DNA from: Diphasiastrum complanatum
Lineage: Eukaryota; Streptophyta; Lycopodiopsida; Lycopodiales; Lycopodiaceae
NCBI GenBank assembly: GCA_029204225.1
Contig: CM055106.1
Coordinates: 13,306,539 to 13,370,538, forward strand
Length of the DNA stretch: 64,000 nt
Direction of reading: 5' to 3'
Part shown: one piece after another, positions 12,747 to 23,538 of the stretch
How positions within the stretch are numbered: position 1 is the first letter of the stretch
How the letters are laid out: each line of letters starts with the position of its first letter
Made by a program: the position numbers and the translations under genes
The notes under the pieces: generated by a model
What the model was told of the DNA's origin: nothing
What the model saw: the letters and a program-made list of their open reading frames with translations, nothing else
Database searches by the model: none

Positions 12747-12942
12747 AATCAGCTGATGAGAGAAACGATTGTGGGCGACAGAGTCTGTGGATAACGTGGT
12801 TCGCGAATGTAAAGCTGCAGGGGATTGGACGGAGTAGAGGAGGGGGCTTCTGGATTGCTATATGGGCAATACGTGCAGGTGCGAGCAGCGGCCTAACTGC
12901 ACACAGGGGTGACGAGCCAAAACAGGGAACTTACCAGCTTCT

Positions 12943-13233
12943 GTGTGTGTGTGAGAGAGAGAGAGAGAGACATTGCGATGGTGTTAACCATTCGAGAAGC
13001 AACGTTAATGCACACCGCGCGCGCATACACACACACACACACACACACACATAAAAGGACATTCATGTTATTACAGCATCTTCACTTTACGTAAGATCAG
13101 TGCTAGTGGGATCAGAATCCACTAAGACATGGCCCAAAACTCACGTAAACCATCATTGAGAGAGAGACACGGATACACGGACCTTTATGACGTTCTTACA
13201 GCATCTTCACTTTACTTGAGATCAGAGCTAGTG
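12943..13233. repeat. Microsatellites and a short direct duplication
   Basis: Contains a (GT)n/(GA)n tract at about 12943-12970 and a (CA)n tract at about 13026-13051. A roughly 38-bp string around CAGCATCTTCACTTTAC occurs at about 13070-13108 and again at about 13195-13233 with a few differences. Confidence 0.8.
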
Positions 13234-13508
13234 CTAGGAGTTTTTGCCAGCTTTCTGTCTTAGTCATTTTTCGAAGCAATTTTCCGTTTTGAGCAATTTT
13301 CCATGAATTCTTCCAAGAATTCACCTTACGACGATCGTTATGATCTTCCCCGAAGCTCCAATCAAAGAAACTTTGTCACTTCCTACCATTCGAACCACTT
13401 GCACTTCGTACGGTGTCCGTTCTCTTGAGATACTTTGAGTGCCGTTTTACCTTGTGAAAGATGTCGACGATGACTCCACCGGATCGTGCATATCTAAATC
13501 ACCCTGCC

Positions 13509-13520
13509 GCTCTGATACCA
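13509..13520 (-). other. Primer-binding-site-like motif (Met-tRNA type)
   Basis: On the minus strand this reads TGGTATCAGAGC, the classical copia primer site complementary to the 3' end of initiator Met-tRNA. It abuts an LTR-like end (plus-strand TGTTAAAATT from 13521, so the minus strand ends in AACA). The orientation would put the element body to the left (12.7-13.5 kb), where no gag or pol is visible. Confidence 0.65.
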
Positions 13521-14050
13521 TGTTAAAATTATGTTAGGATCTAGTGTAGTATCCTCACGTATCTAGAAGTTTTCAATTTAGGTCAAGTTTGGGGCAAGTG
13601 GCCAAATGACATTTTGGAAGCTATAAATAGCTGTAGCTGTGTGGATAAATAATCATCAAAGTTTCTTTCTTTGTGGAGAATTCATCTCTTGTGTTTCTAT
13701 GTCCATCTCGTATGTTTTTCTCTTGATATCTTGAGTTTCTATGTGTAGAATGTTGATTTTATGGTCGATCTAGCTTTCACACGTGAAGTACAATATTGTA
13801 TTGATGTTGTACGGAAAGGGACAGTACTAAGTCATATCTAAGTGTTTATGATCAAATCTTTGTGTATTTCTGAGTTCTAGGATGCATAAAGTAGTGATTT
13901 CTATCTTCTAGCTATTTCTAGATGTGCAACCAAATTTGGCTAAAGATCATCGATGAGCTAAATGTGTTTTGATCTCTGTTTTTCACATTTTCTTGTTCGA
14001 TTCAAATTGGGAATTGCATTTATGTTGTCAATCTTGTATGCGTTGCATAA
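13521..14050 (+). mobile_element. Ty1/copia-type LTR (right end unresolved)
   Basis: The segment starts with TGTT and is colinear with the copia-1 LTR at 21467. It has AAGTGGCCAAAT near 13596, a TATA box GCTATAAATAG near 13620, TCTATGTGTAGAATG near 13740 and CACACGTG near 13785 in the same order. These signals point to the plus strand, in conflict with the adjacent minus-strand primer-site motif. Probably a solo or chimeric LTR. I could not find its right end or a target duplication. Confidence 0.6.
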
Positions 14051-14384
14051 ATGTTGATTGGCCATTTCTGTGAATTCAATGTGAATTCAAGAGCTGCTGA
14101 TGAAGTTGGCTGACCTATTTGCTGGATGAACTTTTCCATTGTTGATAAATGTTCTTCTTCATCACTTTTCACTTCCAATTCATTTACTAATGACATTGAT
14201 GAATGATGATCTTTCTAATCGTTTCGCACTTCCAATTCATCCTCGGATGATGATGATGATTCACCATAATCACTTGGCCTATCATTTTTTCACATTATTG
14301 GATTAATAGTTTTTCCCAATTGAATTGTAGGTGCTTTGTCCTGATCCTTCAACTTTTGTAACCGCATTATCATATTATAGATAT

Positions 14385-15277
14385 TTAGCAACTGACATAT
14401 TTCCAAAGTGCGCCTAGTGGTGTTAAGTATTTTGTTGTTGCTTCACGTTGACCCTGGTTCAGTTCATGCTCTATAGTATGAACATGAGATCTTATGTCAA
14501 ATAATGACATTATCCAAGTCTCCTGATATATATCCTTAGATAAACAAGCTCTTATCTCAAGCTTCAAGCCTAAAATATAGTGCATCGTATTAAATTGGTC
14601 TACCAAATAACCATATATGTGCAGTATATGTGGAAGTCATTGTCATAGGTCTCAACAATAGATGTTTGTTGGGTAGAATGCCATATTTGACCATCTGCAC
14701 ATCCAAAATTTTCAATGCACTTTTGTACAAAGATTGGCCATTTATCAGTGGTAATATGATATTCTTCACACTGCATCCAATATTGCCACCATATTTTTGC
14801 AAATCCATCAAGGTATGTTCCTACTAATTGAATCTTGTCATGGTCACTGCTTGGATGAGACTGAAAATACATGTCAAAGTTGTCCAACCATATTCTCACA
14901 TCCATGTGAGCAATTCTACAATCAAACTTGTGAAAGACATGTGGTCTCTGCACCATAATTTTTACACCATAGGCTGGGAAGGATGGTCCATATAAGGATC
15001 TGTAGTGATGACGTTTTGATTGACGTGAATTTAGCTGCTCATTGTCACTATCACTGCTATAAGCACCACGACTCATCTACTAAGCTTTTTTATCATCATA
15101 ATCATTAAAATGCTTTTCGTTATGTTCCAAACAGTCTCCTCATGACACATGTTGTCCGCATTGATTGGATTCGCCATCGCAATGCTTATAATACTGATCT
15201 TCAAAAACATAGTTAGACTGATCCTCGTATTTAGATTCACTGTCATCTACATACTCAAAATCATAATCAACATCCAT
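14385..15277 (-). pseudogene. Ty3/gypsy-type Gag gene (copy A)
   Basis: Retrotransposon capsid protein. It starts at ATG 15277 with a very acidic N-terminus (YVDDSESKYEDQSNYVFED). The capsid core follows at 15076-14385: DVRIWLDNFDMYFQSHP, then GFAKIWWQYW, then KWPIFVQKCIENFG, the Retrotrans_gag pattern, and LVDQFNTMHYILGLK after a frameshift near 14600. Stops lie near 15140 and 15075. No zinc knuckle or pol follows, so the element is truncated near 14385. The first about 370 bp recur at 43617-44022 and 54400-54778 (copies B and C), always head-to-head with gene X. Confidence 0.8.
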
Positions 15278-15659
15278 CTTGAGAATTGAAGGACCTGTAG
15301 GTTATGGGTACACTAAGTTGAAGTTTATGCGCAATGGAGTTTATGCACAATGCAAAAAAAAATTGCAAAATTCACTTTTTGCAAGGAAATTGGCTTGCAA
15401 AATGAAAAGTCAAAAGAAATATTACAACATAGAAAAAAAAAAAAACTTCAAAATTGAAGCTTTAAAGTGTTTCTCTCTCACTTGGAAAAAGAACAAATAA
15501 AATTTCCAAAATTTTGACAAATTTGACCCACCTCCACTAAATTGATCAAAACTATCTCAATATTGATCCAAATCACAAAAACCCAATACCTCTACAAAGC
15601 CATTAGGGAAAATATGGGCTCAGAATATGGGCCCTTTAAGAAATTTCACTTTAGAGAGA

Positions 15660-17745
15660 AGCTACGTAGAGAGAGAATGCGAACTGATAACTTTGGTTGC
15701 CGTTTTCCAAGTTTTTGACCTTGGTCGACATTTAACTACTATGATTAACTTCAGACAATAGCTAGTTAAGCATGAGATGTAATAACTTCTTTGCATTCTC
15801 GTTTCAATATTTGGGGCTAGAGCTTTAAGAGTATCGTTGTAAATCTTGGTGTGCTCATTGCAAAAACTAAAGCGGGAGTCCAATGAGTACTTTTAAAATC
15901 TTTCTATGCTTATATGAAATATGAATTGGGACGATTTGCAGCCTGACATAGACATTACAAAAATAAGGTACGCTAGATCTATTCAGTTTGAAATATTGTA
16001 GTTTGAAGCATTTACGAATTGTAGCTTTCAATAATGCTTGGTCTAAAAACATGAAAAAAGAAATTGTAGAGACTACTTTGAATAGAGTTCAAACTTACTT
16101 GGATACAAATGTGATACAAGCTGCACGTGATGATTCTGGAATTAGCATAAATGCTTATTCTACATCTTTTAGAATAGTTAAAGAAGCCTTTTCTCAAGTG
16201 ATGGTGAAGAAAACTTATCTTCCTTGTCCATATCAGATAAGATTAACAAGAAATTATTATAATGATGGAATATTCAAAGTAGTTGGCCAACCAGTTCATA
16301 TAACTGATTTATACAAATCAGAATGTGGTGAGCTCAAATACAACGATTGCAATAATATTTTTCTTGATATTGAAAATGTCTAAAATACATTATTTGATTC
16401 TATAAACTAGACAAACATCAAGTAAATGGAAAGATTATTATTGTAATGAAATTAGATGAATCCGAAATCATCGAAGGTCAAAAGTTGGAACGAATGAGTG
16501 TCACTTTGATGAAAAAACATTTCAAATAACGTTTAGTATTCAATCGTAAAATCACATATGGTGGTTGGCTGCATTCCAGGTATACTTTTCAATTTTATTT
16601 TCAAGTATCGTTATTAACATTGAATACTTTGTCTTTTTTTATTAACATGTCATGCATTACTTGCTTTTCTCCAGGTCTTTAAAAAAGAAAACAATAAAAT
16701 ACTTTCATGGATATTTTCACGTACAAATTATGTCAAGATTATAAAGAGACATTTGGAGGGTGAAAAACTTACAATCGAAAACCATGGAAGTTTTCAAATT
16801 CAATGGCACCTTGCAGGCGATTTGAAAACATTGAAATGTATGTATAATGTCTCTCATGGGGCAACATCAAAGCATCCATTTCTTTATTGCATGAAGGATT
16901 GCTAGAATATGAATTTGGGATGACCAACCAACACGAGAAGGAGAAGATCCAAATATGAAAAGTGTGCTGCCAATTCCATTAAAGCATGTTCACATATGCA
17001 CATTGCATGTTGAGGTTCATATTATTGAAAAACTTATTTATCTGCATATTCTCCTTGCATGGAATACAAAATCGGAGTCTGTGGCTAAAGCAACTATTAA
17101 GAGGTTGGAAGAAGTTCTTTCAAAGGCAGGACTATAGAAAGAGAATGTCACCATTGAAAAAAGTGACACGCTCTCCGAAAAAAAAGGAAAATGTTCCTAA
17201 TAAGCCATCAATTGGAGGTGCTAAACCAAGAATATTCTTATCCAATCACACATGCAAAGAAATTAGTGTCAGATATGGAATTTGGAAAGAAATTGTTTCA
17301 GCCACACGAGTATTGGAAGTAATCGAATGGAAAAGGCACAAGTGTGGAAGAAGGTTATCAGAAAGGAAAACCTATCATCAGAAGATATGAGTACTTTGCA
17401 AAATCATTGCTCCTTCACATTTGTAAAATCTGTACGAGATTGTTGGGGAAAAAAGATCATGTTGCCCATTATATGGTATTGTTCTATTTCATTATATGGT
17501 ACTTATCTCATTCATGATTATATTTATTTCTACTAATATTATTTATTTCAACTCTTGTTTGCAGCACATCTTTCTTCATCGTGCAATTTATTTTGCAAAG
17601 GAATATGAGAGCTTAAGTATCAAGTCATCACAAGGCATGGAACAATCACATTGGCAAGCAAGATGAGCATTTCATAGAGCTACAAATCATGGTGGACATA
17701 GTTCAAAAAATAAATATTTAGTACAACTATTCTAGTGGTTTTACA
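15660..17745 (+). pseudogene. Gene X, copy A: uncharacterised transposase-like protein
   Basis: Pieces of a multi-exon gene also present as copies B (41085-43020) and C (51145-53760), both in inverse orientation. Readable parts are 15988-16383 (ends IFLDIENV), a segment with WHLAGDLKTLKCMYNVSHG and HPFLYCMKDC near 16790-16905, PLKHVHICTLHVEVHIIEKL near 16980-17035, and MEQSHWQAR with ATNHGGHSS near 17640-17700. An intron-like gap (GT near 16580, CAG near 16675) is present. The order GDxK, CxxC, LHxExxxxEKL, ExxHW, HGG recalls unclassified RNase-H-like transposases of animals and plants; this is my inference. Compared with copy C, about 0.8 kb is deleted near 16030. It is broken by stops. Confidence 0.55.
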
Positions 17746-18972
17746 AATGAACACAATTTAAATATCAAGCTAAGAACTCGCCAAACATTATGATCTTTCA
17801 TAAAGCATTCAAATTTGTGAAAAGTACGGTACTAAGGACCATAAATGGATCTTTAATGATCCATAAGGTTGATTTGTGCTTGTTAAACAATCTATCAGAT
17901 ACTAGTCATCAAAAAATATGATCTAGTTTAGCAACTTGATAGAAAACAAGTAGAGACAATCAAATCATTGATCATAAACTGAAATCCAACTTCACACGTG
18001 TGAAAATGAGGCTGTAGTACGGCCTGTAGACAAAGTTTAAAGTGTGCCAAAGCTTAGTTACATTGGAATCAATCACAATCACCATACATAGAGAGAAAAT
18101 CCGAGTTTCTCCTTGAGGCTCCAAAAAGTTTCTATCTTCTCACTATGGAGATGGGAATGCATAGTAAAAGACACTTCCTTTGCAAAGTTAGGTGAAAATC
18201 CAGCATGTAATAAGGAAGTAGACTCAACTTTCTTGCCCTAATGTGGAAACCCCAGCCTAGATCCTAAGAGTCATGCTTGGTAGGTGCATGGTAGGTACAA
18301 ATCTAATCATAAATCAAGGTCTAGATCCTACAAAGTCGGAATCACTACCAAATGGACACAACCACTCCTCTTGACTCGTGGTAACCTACATTAGGTGTCG
18401 ATTGACAAGTGGCACTTTGGCTATTCAAGTGTCTAACAAAAAAATATTGACAAAATATACAATATTCTACATGGGTAGATTTGCCAATGTAGGCAATTTT
18501 TCACAAACTTCATAAGAAAAGAAAGATCCTTGTGATACAGTGGAAAACATGTATATATATATATATATATATATACTAGTAAAGAGTGCTCATCGTTGAC
18601 GGGCGATGGCGGATGATCTAGGTGGTGGCCGATGATTTGGAAATTCAGTATATCGTTGTAGTGGGTTTCTTTCCTTGCCTAACCTGAATCCAAGATCTAG
18701 TCAATCTAGCATCAAAGAGACGGAGTTAGTTGTCACGCGAAGGTTCGTTCCCATGAGCGCGATAGTATAGTGCAGATTTCAACATGAATGGAGGATCTAA
18801 CACTAGCATCCATTAACACTAAGCATTAACACTACATCCATTAACTCTACTTCCGTAACAATGATAGAAACTTACTCTTCTCTCTCTCCTTTTCTCTCTC
18901 ACAAAAAGCATAAGAAATAGCACTCCCAATAATGATCAAATCCAAAAATTAGCAAATACAAAGAAAGCATGA
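17746..18972 (-). repeat. Non-coding block plus LTR-b fragment (copy A)
   Basis: Inverse copy of 39752-41060 and 49950-51150. It contains the palindromic CACACGTGTG near 17994, a (TA)n tract at 18551-18575, and from about 18600 to 18972 the downstream part of the gypsy LTR-b. Homology stops at about 18972 inside the LTR, so copy A is truncated there. Confidence 0.85.
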
Positions 18973-18990
18973 GATCATATTCCAATATTT

Positions 18991-19317
18991 TTAAGAAATA
19001 GACATCATGTCATCTGATAATTCAGAAACCAATACATGGGCATACACCAGGTTATCTAACATTGGCTCAAAGTCACTAAGTCTAACAACACTAACATGTC
19101 TCCAAACATATGCCACATCTCTGAGTAACATATGTACATCTAATAGGAATCGATATTCTCTTGGCATAAAACATCTTCTCCTTTGTTGTTGGAATAAGAA
19201 CTCTGCATAAGCTTCTATCAACCACAAAATGGAGCTGCGAGACACCTCATCACCGAAACAAAACAAATCCGTCAGGTCTCGCACAAAAGTCCTATGATTT
19301 ATGTAGATCTTCGACAT
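18991..19317 (-). CDS. Uncharacterised 108-residue ORF downstream of a Helitron helicase
   Basis: Open from ATG 19317 to the stop at 18991. The ATG is directly preceded on the minus strand by a strong splice acceptor (pyrimidine tract then TTGTTGCAG), so it is probably an exon whose upstream part is not identified. The protein is Arg- and Leu-rich (QQQRRRCFMPREY, MLLRDVAYVWRHV) and ends SELSDDMMSIS. No known domain. It lies just after the end of the helicase fragment at 19542 on the same strand and may be an accessory gene of that Helitron or a captured gene. Confidence 0.4.
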   Translation of the reverse strand: MSKIYINHRTFVRDLTDLFCFGDEVSRSSILWLIEAYAEFLFQQQRRRCFMPREYRFLLDVHMLLRDVAYVWRHVSVVRLSDFEPMLDNLVYAHVLVSELSDDMMSIS

Positions 19318-19541
19318 CTGCAACAACACCAAGAATGTCAGAAAAAAAATGTACATACAATAACACATGATCTTAACAACATTGTGACAACTCTTCGTGT
19401 ACAAAATTTGACAGATTTTCTCTCCAAATCTAACTCTAACTCTACCCTACATCCCAAATGCTAAGTCTAAGTCCAATTCCAACTCTAACTGTACCTTGCA
19501 TCTCGAAACCATAAACCAGCAACATCACTTCAAACCTACTA

Positions 19542-20166
19542 CTACAACACTTCCGAATACACAATGTTCTGAGTGTACCTCGCCACTCCATCCACATCTG
19601 TAAATTGATTGTCCTTTTCAATTATCAACACACGAACACTTGCTGCATTTCGCACTCTTGAAAGTGCAACATACAACTGCCCATGACTAAACACAGGCCG
19701 AGGCAAATACAATCCAATCGTGTCCATAGTTTGCCCCTGTGCTTTGTTTATTGTCATGGCAAATGTTGTTCTGATAGGAAACTGAACCCTCTGCAATTCA
19801 AACGGTATATTCGAATCACTTGGCACTATAGGGATACGTGGAATAAGGACTCTACTCCCTATATTCTTCCCGGTCACTATCTTTGCCTCTATGACCTGTC
19901 TACCCAATCTGGGGATGATCAATCTTGTGCCATTGCACAATCTCTTGTGCGATGCTATCGATCGTAACAACATCACAATCATCCCAATCTTCAGCACCAA
20001 CTTATGTGGAGGACACCCACTTGGTTGTAGGCTGTTCAAATACTCTATAGGGTGGACATTAGAGCCTCACACTCAAGAACACTATCGGCACTATAAAAGG
20101 TGAAAACGTCACCCGGAAGCTGCTCTACAGCCCTTGCATTGATCTCATCAACATCTTTGTTCAACT
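19542..20166 (-). pseudogene. Helitron PIF1-like helicase, C-terminal part, copy 1
   Basis: C-terminal third of a Helitron Rep/helicase, which unwinds DNA during rolling-circle transposition. Minus-strand motifs are LVLKIGMIVMLLRSI, CNGTRLII, FAMTINKAQGQTMDTIGLYL (motif V region) and HGQLYVALSRVRNA (motif VI), as in canonical plant Helitrons. The Walker A region and the Rep domain are absent. The unit is duplicated in tandem with a 743-bp offset (copy 2 to the right), and both are bounded by CTCTAA-type hexamer runs. Confidence 0.9.
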
Positions 20167-20284
20167 CTAACTCTAACTCTAACTCTACCCTACATCCCAA
20201 ATGCTAAGTCTAACTCCAATTCCAACTCTAACTGTACCTTGCATCTCGAAACCATAAACTAGCAACATCACTTCAAACCTACTG

Positions 20285-20937
20285 CTACAACACTTCCGAA
20301 TACACAATGTTCTGAGTGTACCTTGCCACTCCATGCACATCTGTAAATTGATTGTACTTGTCAATAATCAGCACACGAACACTTGCTGCATTTCGCACTC
20401 TCGAAAGTGCAACATACAGCTACCCATGACTAAACATAGGCCGAGGCAAATAGAATCCAATCGTGTCCATAGTTTGCCCCTGTGCTTTGTTTATTCTCAT
20501 GGCAAATGCTGCTTTGATAGGAAACTGGACCCTCTGCAATTCAAACGGTATATTTGAATCACTTGGCACTATAGGGATACGCGGAATAAGGACTCTACTC
20601 CCTATATTCTTCCCGGTCACTATCTCTGCCTCTATGACCTGTCTACCCAATCTGAGGATGATCAATCTTGTGCCATTGCACAATCCCTTGTGTGATGCTA
20701 TCGATCGTAACAACATCACAATCATCCCAATCTTCAGCACCAACTTATGTGGAGGACACTCACTTGGTTGCAGGCTATTCAAATACTCTATAGGGTGGAC
20801 ATTAGAGCCCTCACACTCAAGAACACTATCGGCACTATAAAGGTGAAAACGTCACCCGGAAGCTGCTGTACAACCCTCACATTGATCTCATCAACATCTT
20901 TGTTCAATGAGGTCAATATTGCACAACTCCTAAAAAA
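20285..20937 (-). pseudogene. Helitron PIF1-like helicase, C-terminal part, copy 2
   Basis: Second unit of the 743-bp tandem duplication, nearly identical to copy 1. It reaches slightly further upstream (CAILTSLNKDVDEIN and QQLPGDVFTF near 20850-20930), which is the family signature before motif V. A frameshift separates that part from the 20420-20782 frame. At 20938 it is joined to a LINE fragment. Confidence 0.9.
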
Positions 20938-21353
20938 CTCACACATGAGCAGAGTTTCCATGAAACCAACAAAGTGCTCATAAAAGACAGGGAGTTCATA
21001 TTTCTGAGGCTGCCAAGGTCTTCCACCAACTCCCATTTCGAACAAGTTTAAGGGAGGCTTCTTCTCAAAGAGTTCAGCCACGCCCATTTACAGGTGTTAG
21101 TTGGAGGACTAGGAGATCCCTCTAGAAAAATATCTATCAAAAAAGTTGTGGATGGTCTAAACCAAAAACCTTCATTTATCGCTATTCAAGAAGGTAATGT
21201 GAATGAGTTCTGGCTACGGCACATCTCTCATTATTTAGGCAAATAATTTCAACTTATTGGTCCTTGAGCAAACACATGTGATAGATATGCCTTCTTGTTA
21301 ATCAGCCCAGAAGCCAAAGTGATTAAGCAAGTTTCCATCAACAATGGCAGAGT
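20938..21353 (+). mobile_element. LINE fragment (ORF1/ORF2 junction and endonuclease start)
   Basis: Nearly identical to the reverse complement of 660-1085. It covers the end of ORF1 and the first part of the endonuclease up to the VSINNGRV segment. It lacks 9 bp at the SWNVSGLG start and has additional stops. It is joined to Helitron sequence on the left and to copia-2 on the right, with no poly(A) tail, so it reflects rearrangement rather than a normal LINE insertion. Confidence 0.88.
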
Positions 21354-21466
21354 TCCTATCACCTAGACTAATCTTTCACATGGATTCCCAAGGGAAAGCC
21401 AGTCAAGCTTGATGGAGCTAATTACCATCTGTGGAAATTTAAGATGAGAACCTGCTAATGGCTAAG
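21354..21466 (+). pseudogene. Copia-2 gag, 5' part (split by copia-1)
   Basis: Encodes the start of a copia Gag: KLDGANYHLWKFKM near 21410-21450, a standard UBN2-type N-terminus. The reading frame continues on the far side of the copia-1 insertion at 27199 (KELYDVVTG), with a one-base deletion near 21450. The last five bases, CTAAG (21462-21466), are the target site duplication. Confidence 0.85.
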
Positions 21467-22120
21467 TGTGAAAGATTCAACTAGTTTCATCACATTTTGC
21501 TATATTTCCATATTTGGCATATTGAGGCCAAAACTTATTTTAGACTTAGAGGTTGACTTTTCAAAGTTCATCAGTCTAAATTTCATTTGAATAAACACTT
21601 TTTGAAAGTGTGGGAGAGTTAGAATGCGAGTTTGAGTAGCTTCAAATTTCAATAATTGGATACATTGAATCTAGACAGAAAAATTAGTAGGGTTAGCATT
21701 TTGGTGGAAAAGCCAAGTGGCCAAATAGGGTTTGAACCTGCTATAAAAGGATGTAACTCGTGGAGAGAGCTATCTTCTCTCTTCTCTATCTCATTTCATG
21801 CTTATACATGGTTCTCTTGGGTTCTACTATTCCGGCATTGGTGTACTATCTTGGTAATTGCTTGCAAATCTATGTGTAGAATGATCTATATCTATTATTT
21901 TGGATCCACACGTGTGAAATATAGTAGCTTTCTGGTTTTGTATGGACAACAACAGTACTTTTTCATTTCATTAAAGTTTGATCAAGTTCTATAGGTGTTT
22001 GCATCTCATTTTGTGTGTAGATGCTAATTTTTCTACATTGGTGAGATTGGTAGTGTATTTCTCTTTCTAACCAAAGATCATTCAAGTAGATTGGATTATA
22101 ATGATCTGAAATCTTTCACA
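21467..22120 (+). repeat. Copia-1 5' LTR (654 bp)
   Basis: Starts TGTGAAAGATTC and ends AATCTTTCACA. It contains a TATA box (CTATAAAAGG near 21741) and CACACGTGTG near 21908. It matches 26570-27198 throughout except for small indels. Confidence 0.95.
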
Positions 22121-22132
22121 TGGTATCAAAGC
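22121..22132 (+). other. Copia-1 primer binding site
   Basis: TGGTATCAAAGC directly after the LTR end. One base differs from the usual TGGTATCAGAGC complement of initiator Met-tRNA. Confidence 0.9.
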
Positions 22133-22719
22133 TTGTATTTTAGGTTATGAAGAAGGAAATCAGATCTATCAATTATTTGGTGAAGATATCAAGTCTAGAG
22201 CATGCTAGAGAGGACTCTACACCAAAATCGAATTTTTTGCTTTTGTAGATTGGATCTTTGTTAGATCAAAACACTATATAGGTCAATATACTTGATCAAT
22301 TCCAATTTTTTAATTCACATACTGGATTTGGCCAATTTTTGGATCATTGGATCAGCCTAAGTGGTGGCTTATAGAATGCATATCAAATTTTCAACATTTG
22401 CATGTAGATTTGGAATAGTCAATTTTTTGTGATTTTGTCAAAACCCTAATTTTGATTGGATCTCTAGATAGTGAGGTTGCTAGACTTCATTTGAGTGTGT
22501 TTCAATCTTAGAAAGTGACAAAAGTCATTAGTTGAGGATAGATGATAGGTTGATCAAGATTCCATGATTCTATGTGTTGATTTGCTTGGATAAGTGCTAG
22601 AAGAGAATCTGTGAGATAGTTTCAAATCTTGGTGATTTCTTTTGAAAGCATTTGTTGTTCTTCAAAGGAGTGCTTTGTGCATTGAAAGAGGCTGAAAGAG
22701 AAGATCAAGTCATTGTTAC

Positions 22720-23535
22720 ATGGCAACCTCAATTGGAGTCATGTTGGAAGCCAATGATAGGCTCAAGAACTATTCATTGTGGAAAGTGAGGATGGAATCA
22801 CTCTTGAAATGAATGATGTTTTGGATATTATTGTAGGTTTGGAGGAGAGATCAGCAACACAACAAGATCAAATTGAGGTATGACAAGAGGGCCAAGAAGG
22901 CTCTACACCTGATAAAGATGAATGTTACCAATGAGCTTCTCAAGGAAGTAGGTAAGTGCACATCGTCTTTGGAAGCTTAGAATTCATTAAAGAAGCTTTA
23001 TGAATCCAAGTCTACTTCTAGAGTGTTGACTCTAAAAAGGCAAATCTTTTCTTGTTTGCAAAAGGATGAAGAAATTCCAAGTACTTTTGTTTTGAGAATG
23101 AAAGCATTGAATGATGAGTTAGCTTGCATAGATGAAAGCATTAAGGAAGGAGAGCTTATTCAAGTAATTCTTAATGGCTTGTTGGATGCTCATGCTAACA
23201 TTGTTCAAAATATTTCTATTCAAAAGACTTTGCCAAGTTTGATGGATTTTCAAGAGATCTTGATCAATGAGGAATATAGGCTTCAAGCAAGAGGTGGATC
23301 TACATCGACACTTCAAGACAATGCTATGTTCACAAAGGGCAAATTCAAGGTCATAACCAAAAGTAAGTGGTCTAAAGGACAAGATCAAGTGGATGCTTCT
23401 TCAAGTGGCAAAAAGAAGGATAGATCAAAGCTCAAGTGCTTCTATTGTGACATCAAATGACACTTTGCATGTGAGTGTTGCAAGAAGAAGAGAGATCAAG
23501 GAGACAAGCAAGGTAATCTTACTCTTGATGAGGAT
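22720..23535 (+). pseudogene. Copia-1 gag
   Basis: Copia capsid protein. The ATG at 22720 begins MATSIGVMLEANDRLKNY. The first part is broken by stops and a frameshift up to about 22980. From 23023 it is open: LKRQIFSCLQKDEE, MKALNDELACI, QVILNGLLDAHANIV. The zinc knuckle CFYCDIK-stop-HFACEC (about 23437-23479) has its Gly codon changed to TGA. The frame continues after the stop into the protease. Confidence 0.88.
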
Positions 23536-23538
23536 GGT

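Noticed and set aside
20160-20190. CTCTAA/CTCTAC hexamer runs as interstitial telomere repeats
   Set aside because: The unit is six bases and differs from the plant CCCTAAA repeat; only a few copies occur, so it is treated as a simple repeat at the duplication edge.
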